A DNA stretch of 7,657 nucleotides from Candidatus Scatomorpha merdipullorum (GCA_018716795.1 DVJK01000016.1:1-7657), one strand, 5' to 3'. Positions 1 to 6,645 are shown, counted from the first letter of the stretch. The notes: a model not told the origin generated them from the sequence alone. Program-made: numbers and translations.

Positions 1-10
1 CATCCGCCGC

Positions 11-691
11 CTACTTCGCCACAAAGCGGTAGCCGAGGCCGCGCACGGTCTGGATATAGCGGGGCTGGGCGGGCTTGTCCTCTATCTTGGCGCGCAGGCG
101 GGAGATATACACCATGACCGTGTTCTCGTCCACCAGGCTCCCACCCCAGACGAGGTCGTAGAGCCGGCTGCGGGAGAAGATGCGGTCGGGATTGTCCATG
201 AAGAGCTTCATCATGGCGTTCTCCTTGCCGGAGAGGACAATCTCCTCGCCGTTTTTGTAAAAGCGCAGGGTGCTGGTGTTGTACGTAAAGGGCCCGGCCG
301 TCACCAGGTCCTCCATCGGGAGGCCGCGGCTGCGGCGTATCAGCGCCCGGGCCTTCGCCGCGAAGACCACGGGGTTGAAGGGCTTCGTCACATAGTCGTC
401 CGCGCCGAGGTCGAGGCAGTACAGCTGCTCATAGTCCTCGCCGTGCGCCGAGCATATCACCACCGGCGTCTTCACGCCGCGGCGGCGCAGGTCCTGGAGC
501 ACGTGATAGCCGTCTATGCCGGGCAGGTCGATTTCCAGCACCACGAGGTCGTATTTCACCCGCCAGAGCCGTTCGAGCGCCTCCTCGCCGGACGAGGCGG
601 TCTCCGCCTGGATGGCCGCCGAGCGCAGCGAGCGGGCCAGGACGGTCCGCGAATTGACGTCCGCATCTATTATTAATACAGTGTCGGCCAA
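11..691 (-). CDS. Atypical OmpR-family response regulator (Glu at phosphoacceptor site)
   Basis: Cytoplasmic DNA-binding response regulator of 226 residues: receiver domain (about 1-120), then an OmpR/PhoB winged helix (about 128-226) ending in the typical IQTVRGLGYRF. Receiver hallmarks Ser81 (VVICSA) and Lys103 (DDYVTKPF) are present. The phosphorylated Asp is replaced by Glu53 (DLVVLEIDLP, codon GAA at 535-533), and the second residue of the acidic metal-binding pair is Ala10 (LIIDAD), so ordinary phosphorylation looks unlikely. I chose the TTG at 691-689 because AAGGAG (705-700) lies 8 bases upstream, the protein then begins right at the first receiver strand, and a strong promoter lies between this TTG and the upstream ATG at 814, which would add 41 residues unrelated to the family. 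It is divergent from the flavoprotein cluster and may control it (inference). The bases after its stop read GCGGCGG-ATG on the same strand, so another gene, perhaps a kinase, may start at base 3; too little is visible to call it. Confidence 0.93.
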   Translation of the reverse strand: MADTVLIIDADVNSRTVLARSLRSAAIQAETASSGEEALERLWRVKYDLVVLEIDLPGIDGYHVLQDLRRRGVKTPVVICSAHGEDYEQLYCLDLGADDYVTKPFNPVVFAAKARALIRRSRGLPMEDLVTAGPFTYNTSTLRFYKNGEEIVLSGKENAMMKLFMDNPDRIFSRSRLYDLVWGGSLVDENTVMVYISRLRAKIEDKPAQPRYIQTVRGLGYRFVAK

Positions 692-716
692 GGCGGCAGC
701 TCCTTCCAGCGCAATC

Positions 717-741
717 TTAAAGACAGTTAAACTTGGTTTAA
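717..741. promoter_or_regulatory. Phased TTAA boxes at the regulator's transcription start (possible operator)
   Basis: TTAA occurs at 717-720, 727-730 and 738-741, spaced 10 and 11 bases apart. The last two boxes form a perfect inverted repeat, TTAAAC-TTG-GTTTAA (727-741). The site covers roughly +1 to +25 of the predicted regulator transcript, a position suited to repression or autoregulation. Repeats phased by one helical turn are usual for OmpR/PhoB-type proteins; that this regulator binds here is inference. Confidence 0.4.
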
Positions 742-748
742 TAATCCC

Positions 749-777
749 ATTATAGGGCATAAAGTGCGACATTGCAA
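749..777 (-). promoter_or_regulatory. Sigma-A promoter of the response regulator
   Basis: On the minus strand, TTGCAA (777-772) and a perfect TATAAT (754-749) are separated by 17 bases. Transcription should begin near 742, giving a leader of about 50 bases before the TTG start. The position excludes the upstream ATG codons at 814 and 760 as starts for this transcript. Confidence 0.8.
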
Positions 778-860
778 GCAAAACCGACGAGATAAGCACA
801 AATTTTTCTCTCAATGCGCGGTTTCAAACGCTAAAGTGAGCGCGGAAGGATTGTGAAAAC

Positions 861-876
861 CTTAATAAATATTAAG
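861..876. promoter_or_regulatory. Palindrome upstream of the lipoprotein promoter (possible activator site)
   Basis: CTTAATA-AA-TATTAAG is a perfect 7-base inverted repeat with a 2-base centre. Its two TTAA boxes (862 and 872) are 10 bases apart, like those at 717-741. It lies about 60 bases upstream of the likely transcription start of the rightward cluster. The rest of the stretch 778-860 shows no further gene or obvious signal. Confidence 0.35.
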
Positions 877-897
877 CTTGAGTAAATACAAAATTCA

Positions 898-926
898 TCT
901 CACTTTGTTATACTTTTGACTATGAT
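898..926 (+). promoter_or_regulatory. Probable weak promoter of the lipoprotein/apbE/rnf cluster
   Basis: The best -10 candidate is TATGAT at 921-926, within an AT-rich tract that ends just before a GC-rich leader. At 17 bases upstream the -35 region (TCTCAC, 898-903) is poor, which would fit an activator-dependent promoter. TATACT at 909-914 is an alternative -10, also without a good -35. TTGAC at 916-920 looks like a -35 but has no -10 at the right distance. Confidence 0.35.
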
Positions 927-936
927 ACACGGGGCA

Positions 937-991
937 CTGCGCCGAGCCCTCCGGGTACAAGGCCCGGGGAGCGCAGGCGGCGCGGCGCTCC
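937..991 (+). other. Structured 5' leader of the lipoprotein mRNA with two competing stems
   Basis: One fold pairs CTGCGC (937-942) with GCGCAG (971-976) around an inner stem, 949-955 with 963-969. A second stem, GGAGCGC (968-974) with GCGCTCC (985-991), uses the same bases and so excludes the first. CCTCC at 948-952 could also pair with the GGAGG of the ribosome binding site (1019-1023). No T-run follows, so it is not an intrinsic terminator. It does not match the FMN riboswitch as I know it. A regulatory role is inference. Confidence 0.3.
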
Positions 992-1033
992 GTAATTACC
1001 CGTATGCGAAATATATCGGGAGGTAGAAACATA

Positions 1034-2134
1034 ATGAAGAAGCTGACTGCAATCGTACTTACGCTGCTTCTCTGCGTCGGTCTGCTGGCCGGCTGCGGCA
1101 TCACCGTGGTCCAGTACACCGGCGAGGGAGCCGTGAGCCCCGCGCCCGAGGAGGAGACTCCGAGCGGCGAGCCTGTCGAGGTCCCGGAGGGCGAGCTGGC
1201 CCTGGGCTTCAACATGGTAGCTAACCTGGCCTTCGGGCACAGCGGCTCCGCCAACGCGACGGCGGAGGCCGACGGACTGGCCCAGGCGAACGTGGACATC
1301 TACGCCGTCACGATAAACAGCGAGGGCGTGATAGTCGACTGCAAGATAGACGCCATTCAGTGCAAGGTGAACTTTGACGCCGCCGGCCAGCTTATAACCC
1401 CGGTGGGCACTGAGTTCCTGAGCAAGATGGAGCTGAAGGACGACTACGCGATGCGCGGCGCGAGCGGCATCAACGCGGAGTGGTTCGAGCAGGTTGAGGC
1501 CCTTGAGGAGTACTGCATCGGCAAGACTCCGGAGGAGGTCGCGAACATAGCTCTTGACGACGCGGGCAAGGCGACCGACGCCGACCTTATCGCGGGCATC
1601 ACGATGCCTCTCGGCGACTTCATCGCCGGCGTTGTGGGCGCGTGCGATAACGCGCGCGTGAGCGGCGCGAAGGAGGGCGACACCCTCTACATGCACTCCG
1701 TGAGCGCGATGAGCGATTCGAGCAAGTCCGCGAGCGACGAGGGCGACGGCCTTGCGCAGTGCGACACCACCGCTGGCGCTTATACCATCGCCGCCGACGG
1801 CACGATAACCGACATTGAGCTCGACTGCGTGCAGACGAAGATCAACATCAACACCGCGGGCGAGATCACGAACGACCAGGAGGCCACCGCGGTCACGACG
1901 AAGACGAACCTCGAGTATGACTACGACATGCTGAAGGCCTCTCCGATAGGCAAGGAGTGGTTCGAGCAGACGAACTTCTTCGAGGACTACTGCAAGGGCA
2001 AGACCGTCGACGCGGTTGCGGCCACTGAGGTGAACCCGGACAACGGCCACGTCGCCGAGAGCGAGGTCGACCTCGTCGCCGGCTGCACCATGAACATCAA
2101 CGACTTCGTCGTCGTCCTCACCAAGAGCAAGTAA
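1034..2134 (+). CDS. Two-repeat surface lipoprotein, divergent FMN-binding-like domains
   Basis: A 366-residue exported lipoprotein: signal peptide with lipobox LLAGC (Cys21), a Pro/Glu-rich linker (about 27-55), then two related modules, about 58-204 and 215-366. Shared landmarks are DGLAQ (80 and 238), EWFEQ followed by an EEYC/EDYC-GKT stretch (149-165 and 308-324) and a closing DLIAGITM (184-191) or DLVAGCTM (346-353). By eye the closing motif and the beta strands before it resemble the FMN_bind fold, where the flavin is attached to the Thr of (S/T/A)GAT; here Ala is Ile or Cys but Thr is kept (Thr190, Thr352). The start is the ATG at 1034, 10 bases after GGGAGG (1018-1023), rather than the in-frame ATG at 1004, because this gives a standard signal peptide. 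Its stop is one base from apbE, so both are probably cotranscribed. It could be an extracytosolic redox or substrate-binding partner of the flavin chain; the exact function is not known to me. Confidence 0.8.
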   Translation: MKKLTAIVLTLLLCVGLLAGCGITVVQYTGEGAVSPAPEEETPSGEPVEVPEGELALGFNMVANLAFGHSGSANATAEADGLAQANVDIYAVTINSEGVIVDCKIDAIQCKVNFDAAGQLITPVGTEFLSKMELKDDYAMRGASGINAEWFEQVEALEEYCIGKTPEEVANIALDDAGKATDADLIAGITMPLGDFIAGVVGACDNARVSGAKEGDTLYMHSVSAMSDSSKSASDEGDGLAQCDTTAGAYTIAADGTITDIELDCVQTKININTAGEITNDQEATAVTTKTNLEYDYDMLKASPIGKEWFEQTNFFEDYCKGKTVDAVAATEVNPDNGHVAESEVDLVAGCTMNINDFVVVLTKSK

Positions 2135-2135
2135 T

Positions 2136-3230
2136 ATGCCTTTTAAGACCCTTCGCCGGGCGGCGGCGCTGCTTCTCGCCGCGCTGCTGCTCGGCCTGGC
2201 CGGCTGCTCCGAGGGAACGCCCGCGGGGCCGCCGGCTTCGGCGGAGCCCTCCGGGGCCGGGGCGGAGCTGACGCGCTATCAGGCGCAGTTCCTCGAGCTC
2301 TTCGACACCGTCACCACCGTCATAGGCTACGCCGAAACGGAGGAGGAGTTCTCCGAGACCGTGAACGCCTTCCGCGACGAGCTGAGGGAGTATCACGAGC
2401 TCTACGACATCTATAACGACTACGAGGGCGTCAACAATATAAAAACCATCAACGACAGCGCCGGAGGCGAACCCGTGAAGGTCGACCGGCGGATAATCGA
2501 CCTGCTGCTCTTCTGCCGCGAGATGTACGAGGCGACGGAGGGCAGGACGAACGTCATGATGGGCAGCGTCCTCTCCCTCTGGCACGACGCGCGCGAGCTG
2601 GGCATAAACGACCCGGAGCGCGCCGAGCTCCCCGACATGGACGAGCTCGAGGCCGCGAAGGGGCACACGGGCTTCGACGCCCTTGTGATAGACGAGGAAA
2701 ACTCCACCGTGCAGATAACCGACAGCGAGGCCAGCCTCGACGTCGGCGCGGTGGCCAAGGGCTACGCGACGCAGCGCGCCTGCGAGAGCCTGCCCGCCGG
2801 GCTCCTGGTGAGCGTGGGCGGCAACGTCTGCATCACCGGGCCGAAGCCGGCCGACGGCTCCGACTGGATAATCGGCGTGCAGGACCCCGACGGCGGCGCG
2901 AGCGACTATATCCTCACGCTGGCCCTCTCCTCCGGCAGCATGGTCTCGAGCGGCGACTATCAGCGCTACTACACCGTCGACGGCGTGACCTACTGCCACA
3001 TAATCGACCCGGACACGCTCATGCCGCCCGCGCTCTGGCGCGCGGTGACCGTCCTCTGCCCGGACTCCGGAAAGGCGGACGCGCTCTCCACGGCGCTCTT
3101 CTGCCTCAGCCGCGAGGAAGGCGAGGCCCTGCTTGAGCGCTTCGGCGCCGAAGCGCTCTGGATTCGCCCGGACGGCTCGACGGAGTGTACGCCGGGCTTC
3201 GAGGCGCAGATAGAAGAATACGCAAATTAG
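2136..3230 (+). CDS. apbE: FAD:protein FMN transferase, lipoprotein form (ApbE)
   Basis: ApbE transfers FMN from FAD to a Thr/Ser of exported flavoproteins such as RnfG and RnfD, through a phosphoester bond, in a Mg-dependent reaction outside the membrane. The 364-residue protein has a signal peptide with lipobox LAGC (Cys24), so it is membrane-anchored. Family motifs appear in the expected order: FDTVTTV (56-62), LDVGAVAKGYA (201-211), SVGGN (226-230), SSGDYQRYY (271-279), HIIDP (288-292) and the metal/FAD-site DALSTALF (315-322). Length is normal for the family. After HIIDP the usual T-G is T-L, a small deviation. The ATG is one base after the lipoprotein stop with only a weak AAGAG (2123-2127) upstream, so translation is probably coupled. 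Likely clients here are RnfG (three motifs), RnfD and possibly the upstream lipoprotein. Confidence 0.95.
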   Translation: MPFKTLRRAAALLLAALLLGLAGCSEGTPAGPPASAEPSGAGAELTRYQAQFLELFDTVTTVIGYAETEEEFSETVNAFRDELREYHELYDIYNDYEGVNNIKTINDSAGGEPVKVDRRIIDLLLFCREMYEATEGRTNVMMGSVLSLWHDARELGINDPERAELPDMDELEAAKGHTGFDALVIDEENSTVQITDSEASLDVGAVAKGYATQRACESLPAGLLVSVGGNVCITGPKPADGSDWIIGVQDPDGGASDYILTLALSSGSMVSSGDYQRYYTVDGVTYCHIIDPDTLMPPALWRAVTVLCPDSGKADALSTALFCLSREEGEALLERFGAEALWIRPDGSTECTPGFEAQIEEYAN

Positions 3231-3316
3231 TCCGCAAAGCGGACAAGCGCTCCCTCTCTCCGCGAAAAGCGGAGGCCGCGGGAGAAGCCCGCGGCGTGCG
3301 GCGTCCGCAAGGACGC
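3230..3316 (+). repeat. Array of four short hairpins between apbE and rnfC
   Basis: Four perfect stem-loops stand almost end to end: GTCCGC/GCGGAC with loop AAA (3230-3244), CTCCGC/GCGGAG with loop GAAAA (3258-3274), an 8-base GC stem (3275-3282 with 3288-3295, loop AGAAG), and GCGTCC/GGACGC with a GCAA tetraloop (3301-3316). No T-tract follows, so they are poor intrinsic terminators. They may mark an mRNA processing or stability point between the apbE part and the rnf part, or an attenuator. The remaining bases before rnfC hold only its ribosome binding site. Confidence 0.6.
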
Positions 3317-3359
3317 GCAAAGTCAACGGGATGGACTTAATAAATTGAGAGGTGAGAAT

Positions 3360-4649
3360 ATGAAACAGCTTTTCAGCGGCGGCATCCACCCGGAAGGGTT
3401 CAAGGAGCTGTCGCGCGGCGGCGAACCGACGCCGGTGCCCGCCCCTGAAACCGTCGTCATACCTCTCCGTCAGCACATAGGCAGCGCCTGCGAGCCTCTG
3501 GTGAGCGTGGGCGACAGCGTGCTGATGGGCCAGAAGATAGGCGACGGCGACTCTCGCAGCTCGCCGGTACACGCCACCGTCTCCGGCACCGTCACCGCCA
3601 TCGAGGAGCGGGAAATCCCCGGCGGCGACCGCGTCAAGTGCGTTATCATAAAGAACGACGGCAAGGACACTCCCGCGCCCATGACCGGCCGCGCCAGCTG
3701 GCTGAGCCTGAGCGCCAAGGAGGTCGCCGACATCGTCCGCGAGTGCGGCATCGTCGGCATGGGCGGCGCGGCCTTCCCGACCAACTCCAAGATAGCCTCC
3801 ACCGCCGGCAAGACCAAGGACGTGCTCATAAACGCCTGCGAGTGCGAGCCCTATATCACCAGCGACGACACCGAGATGTGCTGCTTCGCCCACGACGTTA
3901 TCGGCGGCGCGAAGCTCCTCTGCAAGGTGCTCGGCGCGGAGAAGAGCATCATCGCCATTGAGGACAACAAGCCCGAGGCCGCCGAGGCGCTGAAGGCCGA
4001 GCTCGGCGACGAGCCGAGCGTCGAGATCCGCGTCCTGCCCACCCGCTATCCCCAGGGCGCGAAGAAGCAGCTCATCCTCGCCGTCACGGGCAGGGAGGTC
4101 GCTCCCAACGCGCGCAGCGGCGCGCTCTTCAACGTCACCACCACCGCGAACGTCTACCGCGCGGTGACGAAGGGCCAGCCCCTGCTTGAGAAGATTGTCA
4201 CCGTCACGGGCGACGGCGCGAACGAGCCGAAGAATATGCTCGTGCGTATCGGCACCTCCTTCGCCGACGTCATAAAGGCCGCCGGCGGGATAAAGGAGGA
4301 GACCGCGCAGGTCGTGGCCGGCGGGCCCATGATGGGCAAGGCCGTCGGCAGCCTCGACGTGCCCGTCGTCAAGGGCACGAACGCGATACTCTGCCTCACC
4401 AAGGTAAGCGAGGCCGCGGCCGAGCCCACCTGCATCCGCTGCGGCAAGTGCGTGGAGGTCTGCCCCATGAACCTCCAGCCGCTCTACCTCTACCGCTACG
4501 CCCTCGCCGAGGACAAGGAGATGCTCGACGAGTATTATCTCAACGACTGCATGGAGTGCGGCTGCTGCGCCTTCATCTGCCCGGGCAAGCTCCCGCTGAC
4601 GGAGACCTTCGTAAAAGCCAAGCACATGCTTAAGAAGGGAGGAAAATGA
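3360..4649 (+). CDS. rnfC: Rnf complex subunit C, NADH/FMN and 2x[4Fe-4S] protein
   Basis: RnfC is the cytoplasmic-face, membrane-associated subunit that exchanges electrons with NAD(H) in Rnf complexes. The 429-residue protein begins with the family's GGIHP (7-11) and a biotinyl-like barrel (about 30-100), followed by the NADH/FMN-binding GMGGAAFPT (133-141), ECEPY (161-165) and RYPQGAKKQL (229-238). Two ferredoxin motifs, CIRCGKCVEVCP (358-369) and CMECGCCAFICP (397-408), supply two [4Fe-4S] clusters. It lacks the long Ala/Lys-rich tail of proteobacterial RnfC, as is usual in Clostridia. The start is the ATG at 3360 after AGAGGTG (3348-3354); an in-frame TTG at 3345 lies before this ribosome binding site and is unlikely. 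Its stop overlaps the rnfD start. No rnfB, the usual ferredoxin-facing subunit, is visible beside it. Confidence 0.96.
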   Translation: MKQLFSGGIHPEGFKELSRGGEPTPVPAPETVVIPLRQHIGSACEPLVSVGDSVLMGQKIGDGDSRSSPVHATVSGTVTAIEEREIPGGDRVKCVIIKNDGKDTPAPMTGRASWLSLSAKEVADIVRECGIVGMGGAAFPTNSKIASTAGKTKDVLINACECEPYITSDDTEMCCFAHDVIGGAKLLCKVLGAEKSIIAIEDNKPEAAEALKAELGDEPSVEIRVLPTRYPQGAKKQLILAVTGREVAPNARSGALFNVTTTANVYRAVTKGQPLLEKIVTVTGDGANEPKNMLVRIGTSFADVIKAAGGIKEETAQVVAGGPMMGKAVGSLDVPVVKGTNAILCLTKVSEAAAEPTCIRCGKCVEVCPMNLQPLYLYRYALAEDKEMLDEYYLNDCMECGCCAFICPGKLPLTETFVKAKHMLKKGGK

Positions 4650-5626
4650 GCGTGAACCTTACCGTTTCCGCCGCGCCTCATATCCGCAGCAACGGCAGCA
4701 CCCGCAACGTCATGCTGGACGTGCTCATTGCGCTCGTCCCGGCAATCATCGCGGGCGTCATCCTCTTCGGACTGCGCGCGCTGACGCTCGTGCTCGTCTC
4801 GGCCGCGGCCTGCGTGGTGTTTGAGGCCCTGTTCTGCCTCGTCACCCGGCACAGCCTGACCGTCGGCGATCTCTCCGCCGTGGTCACGGGCGTGCTGCTC
4901 GCGCTCTGCGTGCCCGACGGCTGCCCCTACTGGGCGCTCATCGTCGGCGATGCCTTCGCCATCATCGTGGTCAAGGGCCTCGTCGGAGGCCTCAGCCAGA
5001 ACATATTCAACCCCGCCCTCGGCGGCAGGGCCTTCATGATGCTCTTCTGGCCCGCCACCCTCACCCGCGCCGGAAGCGCCGTCAAGCTCGACGCCTTCGC
5101 CTTCGGCAGCGTCGACTTCGTGGCCTCCGCCACCCCGATGCAGGACATGAGCCGCGGCGCCCTGCCCGACCTCGGCCTCGTCGACATGCTGCTCGGCCGG
5201 CACGGCGGCACGATAGGCGAGGTCTGCATCCTCGCGCTGCTCATCGGCCTCGTCTGGCTGCTCGCGCGCCGCGTCATAAGCTGGCGGATTCCCGCGGCCT
5301 ATATGGGCACGCTGGCCGTCCTGAGCCTCGTGTTCTACAAGGGCGACAGCGCCCTCATGTGGATGCTGTACTCCGTCATGGGCGGCGGCGCGATGCTCGG
5401 CGCCATCTTCATGGCCACCGACTACGCCACGAGCCCCGTGCTCCCCAAGGCCCAGATAGTCTACGGCATCGGCTGCGGCGTGCTGACCGTGCTCTTCCGC
5501 TACAACGGCAACTTCCCAGAGGGCGTCACCTACGCCATCCTCATTATGAATGCCCTCGCCTGGGCGCTTGACAGGGCCCTGCCCGTGAGACGCTTCGGCG
5601 TCATGAAAGGAGGCGCCGGGAAATGA
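4646..5626 (+). CDS. rnfD: Rnf complex subunit D, covalent-FMN membrane protein
   Basis: RnfD (NqrB relative) is an integral membrane subunit carrying covalent FMN and part of the ion/electron path. The 326 residues start with SAAPHIRSNGSTRNVMLDVLIA, shortened here as the usual PH-x6-T-x3-M pattern, and contain several hydrophobic segments (about 24-43, 46-65, 75-92, 97-114, 192-206, 216-232, 235-258, 267-282, 293-310). The conserved GGLSQNIFNPALGGRAF stretch (114-130) is present. SATPM (161-165) matches the flavinylation site, so Thr163 is the likely FMN acceptor for ApbE. The start ATG overlaps the rnfC stop as ATGA, with GGGAGG (4637-4642) only 3 bases before it; the GTG at 4652 would have a more normal spacing and remains possible. 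The stop overlaps the next gene by ATGA. Confidence 0.95.
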   Translation: MSVNLTVSAAPHIRSNGSTRNVMLDVLIALVPAIIAGVILFGLRALTLVLVSAAACVVFEALFCLVTRHSLTVGDLSAVVTGVLLALCVPDGCPYWALIVGDAFAIIVVKGLVGGLSQNIFNPALGGRAFMMLFWPATLTRAGSAVKLDAFAFGSVDFVASATPMQDMSRGALPDLGLVDMLLGRHGGTIGEVCILALLIGLVWLLARRVISWRIPAAYMGTLAVLSLVFYKGDSALMWMLYSVMGGGAMLGAIFMATDYATSPVLPKAQIVYGIGCGVLTVLFRYNGNFPEGVTYAILIMNALAWALDRALPVRRFGVMKGGAGK

Positions 5627-6645
5627 ACGCTAAGAAGCTCCTTATCCCCGTCGCTGTGATTCTCGCCGCGGCCATCGTCCTCTTCGCCGCAAGCGCCGGT
5701 CTCGCCGGCACCGCCGAGGCCAAGAGGGCCGAGACCATCGACCAGCTCCTGGACTACATGCTCCCCGGCGGCGGCAGCTATGAGTACGTCGCCAACGAGG
5801 ACGAGAGCAGCAATATCCTCGGCTCCTACGTCGGAAGCCAGGGCAGCGTCGTCGAGAGCGTGGTGCCCGGCTTCATGACCGACATCCACATGCTCGTCGG
5901 CGTGCAGAACGACGGCCTCGTCACCAGCGTCTGCATACTTGAGAACAACAACACCTACGGCCTCGGCATGAAGGCCTCGAGCGACTGGGACTTCCTCGTC
6001 CAGCTCGTGGACAGCAAGGGCGACCTCGCCGTGGGCGAGAATGTCGACGCGATTACCGGCGCGACCATAAGCACCAACGCCGTCGTCAACGCGGTCAACG
6101 CCGCACAGAAGTACGCCGCTCCCGCCGAGGAGCCCTCCTCCGGCGGCCTGACCGGCACGGCCGACGGCTTTGCCGGCCCGATAACCGTCGAGGTCACGAT
6201 GGACGGTGACACGATAACCGGCGTCACCGTCACCTCCAACAGCGAGAGCGCCCCGAGCACCGCGCTGGAGGACATCCCGGCGGCGATAGTCGCGGCGAAC
6301 AGCCCCGACGTCGACGTCGTCGCGGGCGCGACCTACACCAGCCAGGGCATCATCGACGCCGTCAAGAACGCGCTTGAGAACGCCGGCAGCGCCGGCGGCT
6401 CCGGCGGCCTGACCGGCACGGCCGAGGGCTTTGCCGGCCCGATAACCGTCGAGGTCACGATGGACGGCGACACGATAACCGGCGTCACCGTCACCTCCAA
6501 CAGCGAGAGCGCACCCGGCACCGCGCTGGAGGACATCCCGGCGGCCATAGTCGCGGCGAACAGCCCCGACGTCGACGTCGTCGCAGGCGCGACCTACACC
6601 AGCAACGGCATCATCGACGCCGTCAAAGACGCCATCGGCGCTTAA
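5623..6645 (+). CDS. rnfG: RnfG-like flavoprotein with three FMN-binding modules
   Basis: RnfG is a membrane-anchored extracytosolic subunit with FMN covalently bound to a Thr by ApbE. This protein has 340 residues against roughly 200 for usual RnfG. A single N-terminal membrane anchor (about 5-28) is followed by the RnfG-type FMN domain (about 60-163) with motif DAITGATIST (142-151, likely acceptor Thr148). After a short Pro/Ser/Gly linker come two nearly identical modules of 87-residue period (about 174-260 and 261-340), each with a beta-rich FMN_bind core and AGATYTS (234-240 and 321-327; candidate acceptors Thr237 and Thr324). Translation starts at the ATG overlapping the rnfD stop, 9 bases after AAAGGAGG (5606-5613). 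Up to three flavins on one chain suggests electron relay away from the membrane (inference). The position after rnfC and rnfD supports the rnfG name, although the C-terminal half is unlike classic RnfG. Confidence 0.9.
   Translation: MNAKKLLIPVAVILAAAIVLFAASAGLAGTAEAKRAETIDQLLDYMLPGGGSYEYVANEDESSNILGSYVGSQGSVVESVVPGFMTDIHMLVGVQNDGLVTSVCILENNNTYGLGMKASSDWDFLVQLVDSKGDLAVGENVDAITGATISTNAVVNAVNAAQKYAAPAEEPSSGGLTGTADGFAGPITVEVTMDGDTITGVTVTSNSESAPSTALEDIPAAIVAANSPDVDVVAGATYTSQGIIDAVKNALENAGSAGGSGGLTGTAEGFAGPITVEVTMDGDTITGVTVTSNSESAPGTALEDIPAAIVAANSPDVDVVAGATYTSNGIIDAVKDAIGA
6142..6642 (+). repeat. Tandem in-frame duplication of an FMN-binding module
   Basis: The 261-base unit at 6142-6402 is followed directly by a second copy at 6403-6642 that lacks the linker end. 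Over the shared stretch of about 230 bases I count roughly ten differences, several of them synonymous (for example GGT/GGC, GCG/GCC, GCG/GCA). The near identity at DNA level points to recent duplication or gene conversion. Confidence 0.92.

Noticed and set aside
1..3. Start of a histidine kinase gene on the minus strand (CAT at 1-3)
   Set aside because: A downstream partner is plausible at this spacing, but only a start codon is inside the window and no clear ribosome binding site precedes it, so it is not called.
931..1033. FMN riboswitch ahead of the flavoprotein operon
   Set aside because: The biological setting is tempting, but the conserved core of the RFN element is not recognisable, and the stems seen do not make its multi-branched fold.
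920..2050. 376-codon minus-strand reading frame opposite the lipoprotein
   Set aside because: Same GC-driven shadow with repetitive composition; no ribosome binding site or domain, while the plus strand encodes a signal peptide and a duplicated domain.
3337..3359. Internal promoter before rnfC (TTAATAAAT tract)
   Set aside because: The AT-rich bases resemble a -10 box, but no -35 lies at the right distance in the hairpin region upstream; the tract is too close to the start codon.
2118..4625. 835-codon open reading frame on the minus strand, antisense to apbE and rnfC
   Set aside because: It is a by-product of high GC content. The translation is low-complexity (Ala, Leu, Val, His, Arg, Gly), has no recognisable domain, and lies opposite two well-supported genes.
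4535..5203. 222-codon minus-strand reading frame opposite rnfC/rnfD
   Set aside because: Rich in His, Glu, Gly and Asp from codon mirroring of membrane segments; overlaps two confirmed Rnf genes.
6142..6642. CRISPR-like or satellite repeat
   Set aside because: There are only two copies with a 261-base period, in frame within a protein; this is domain duplication, not an array.
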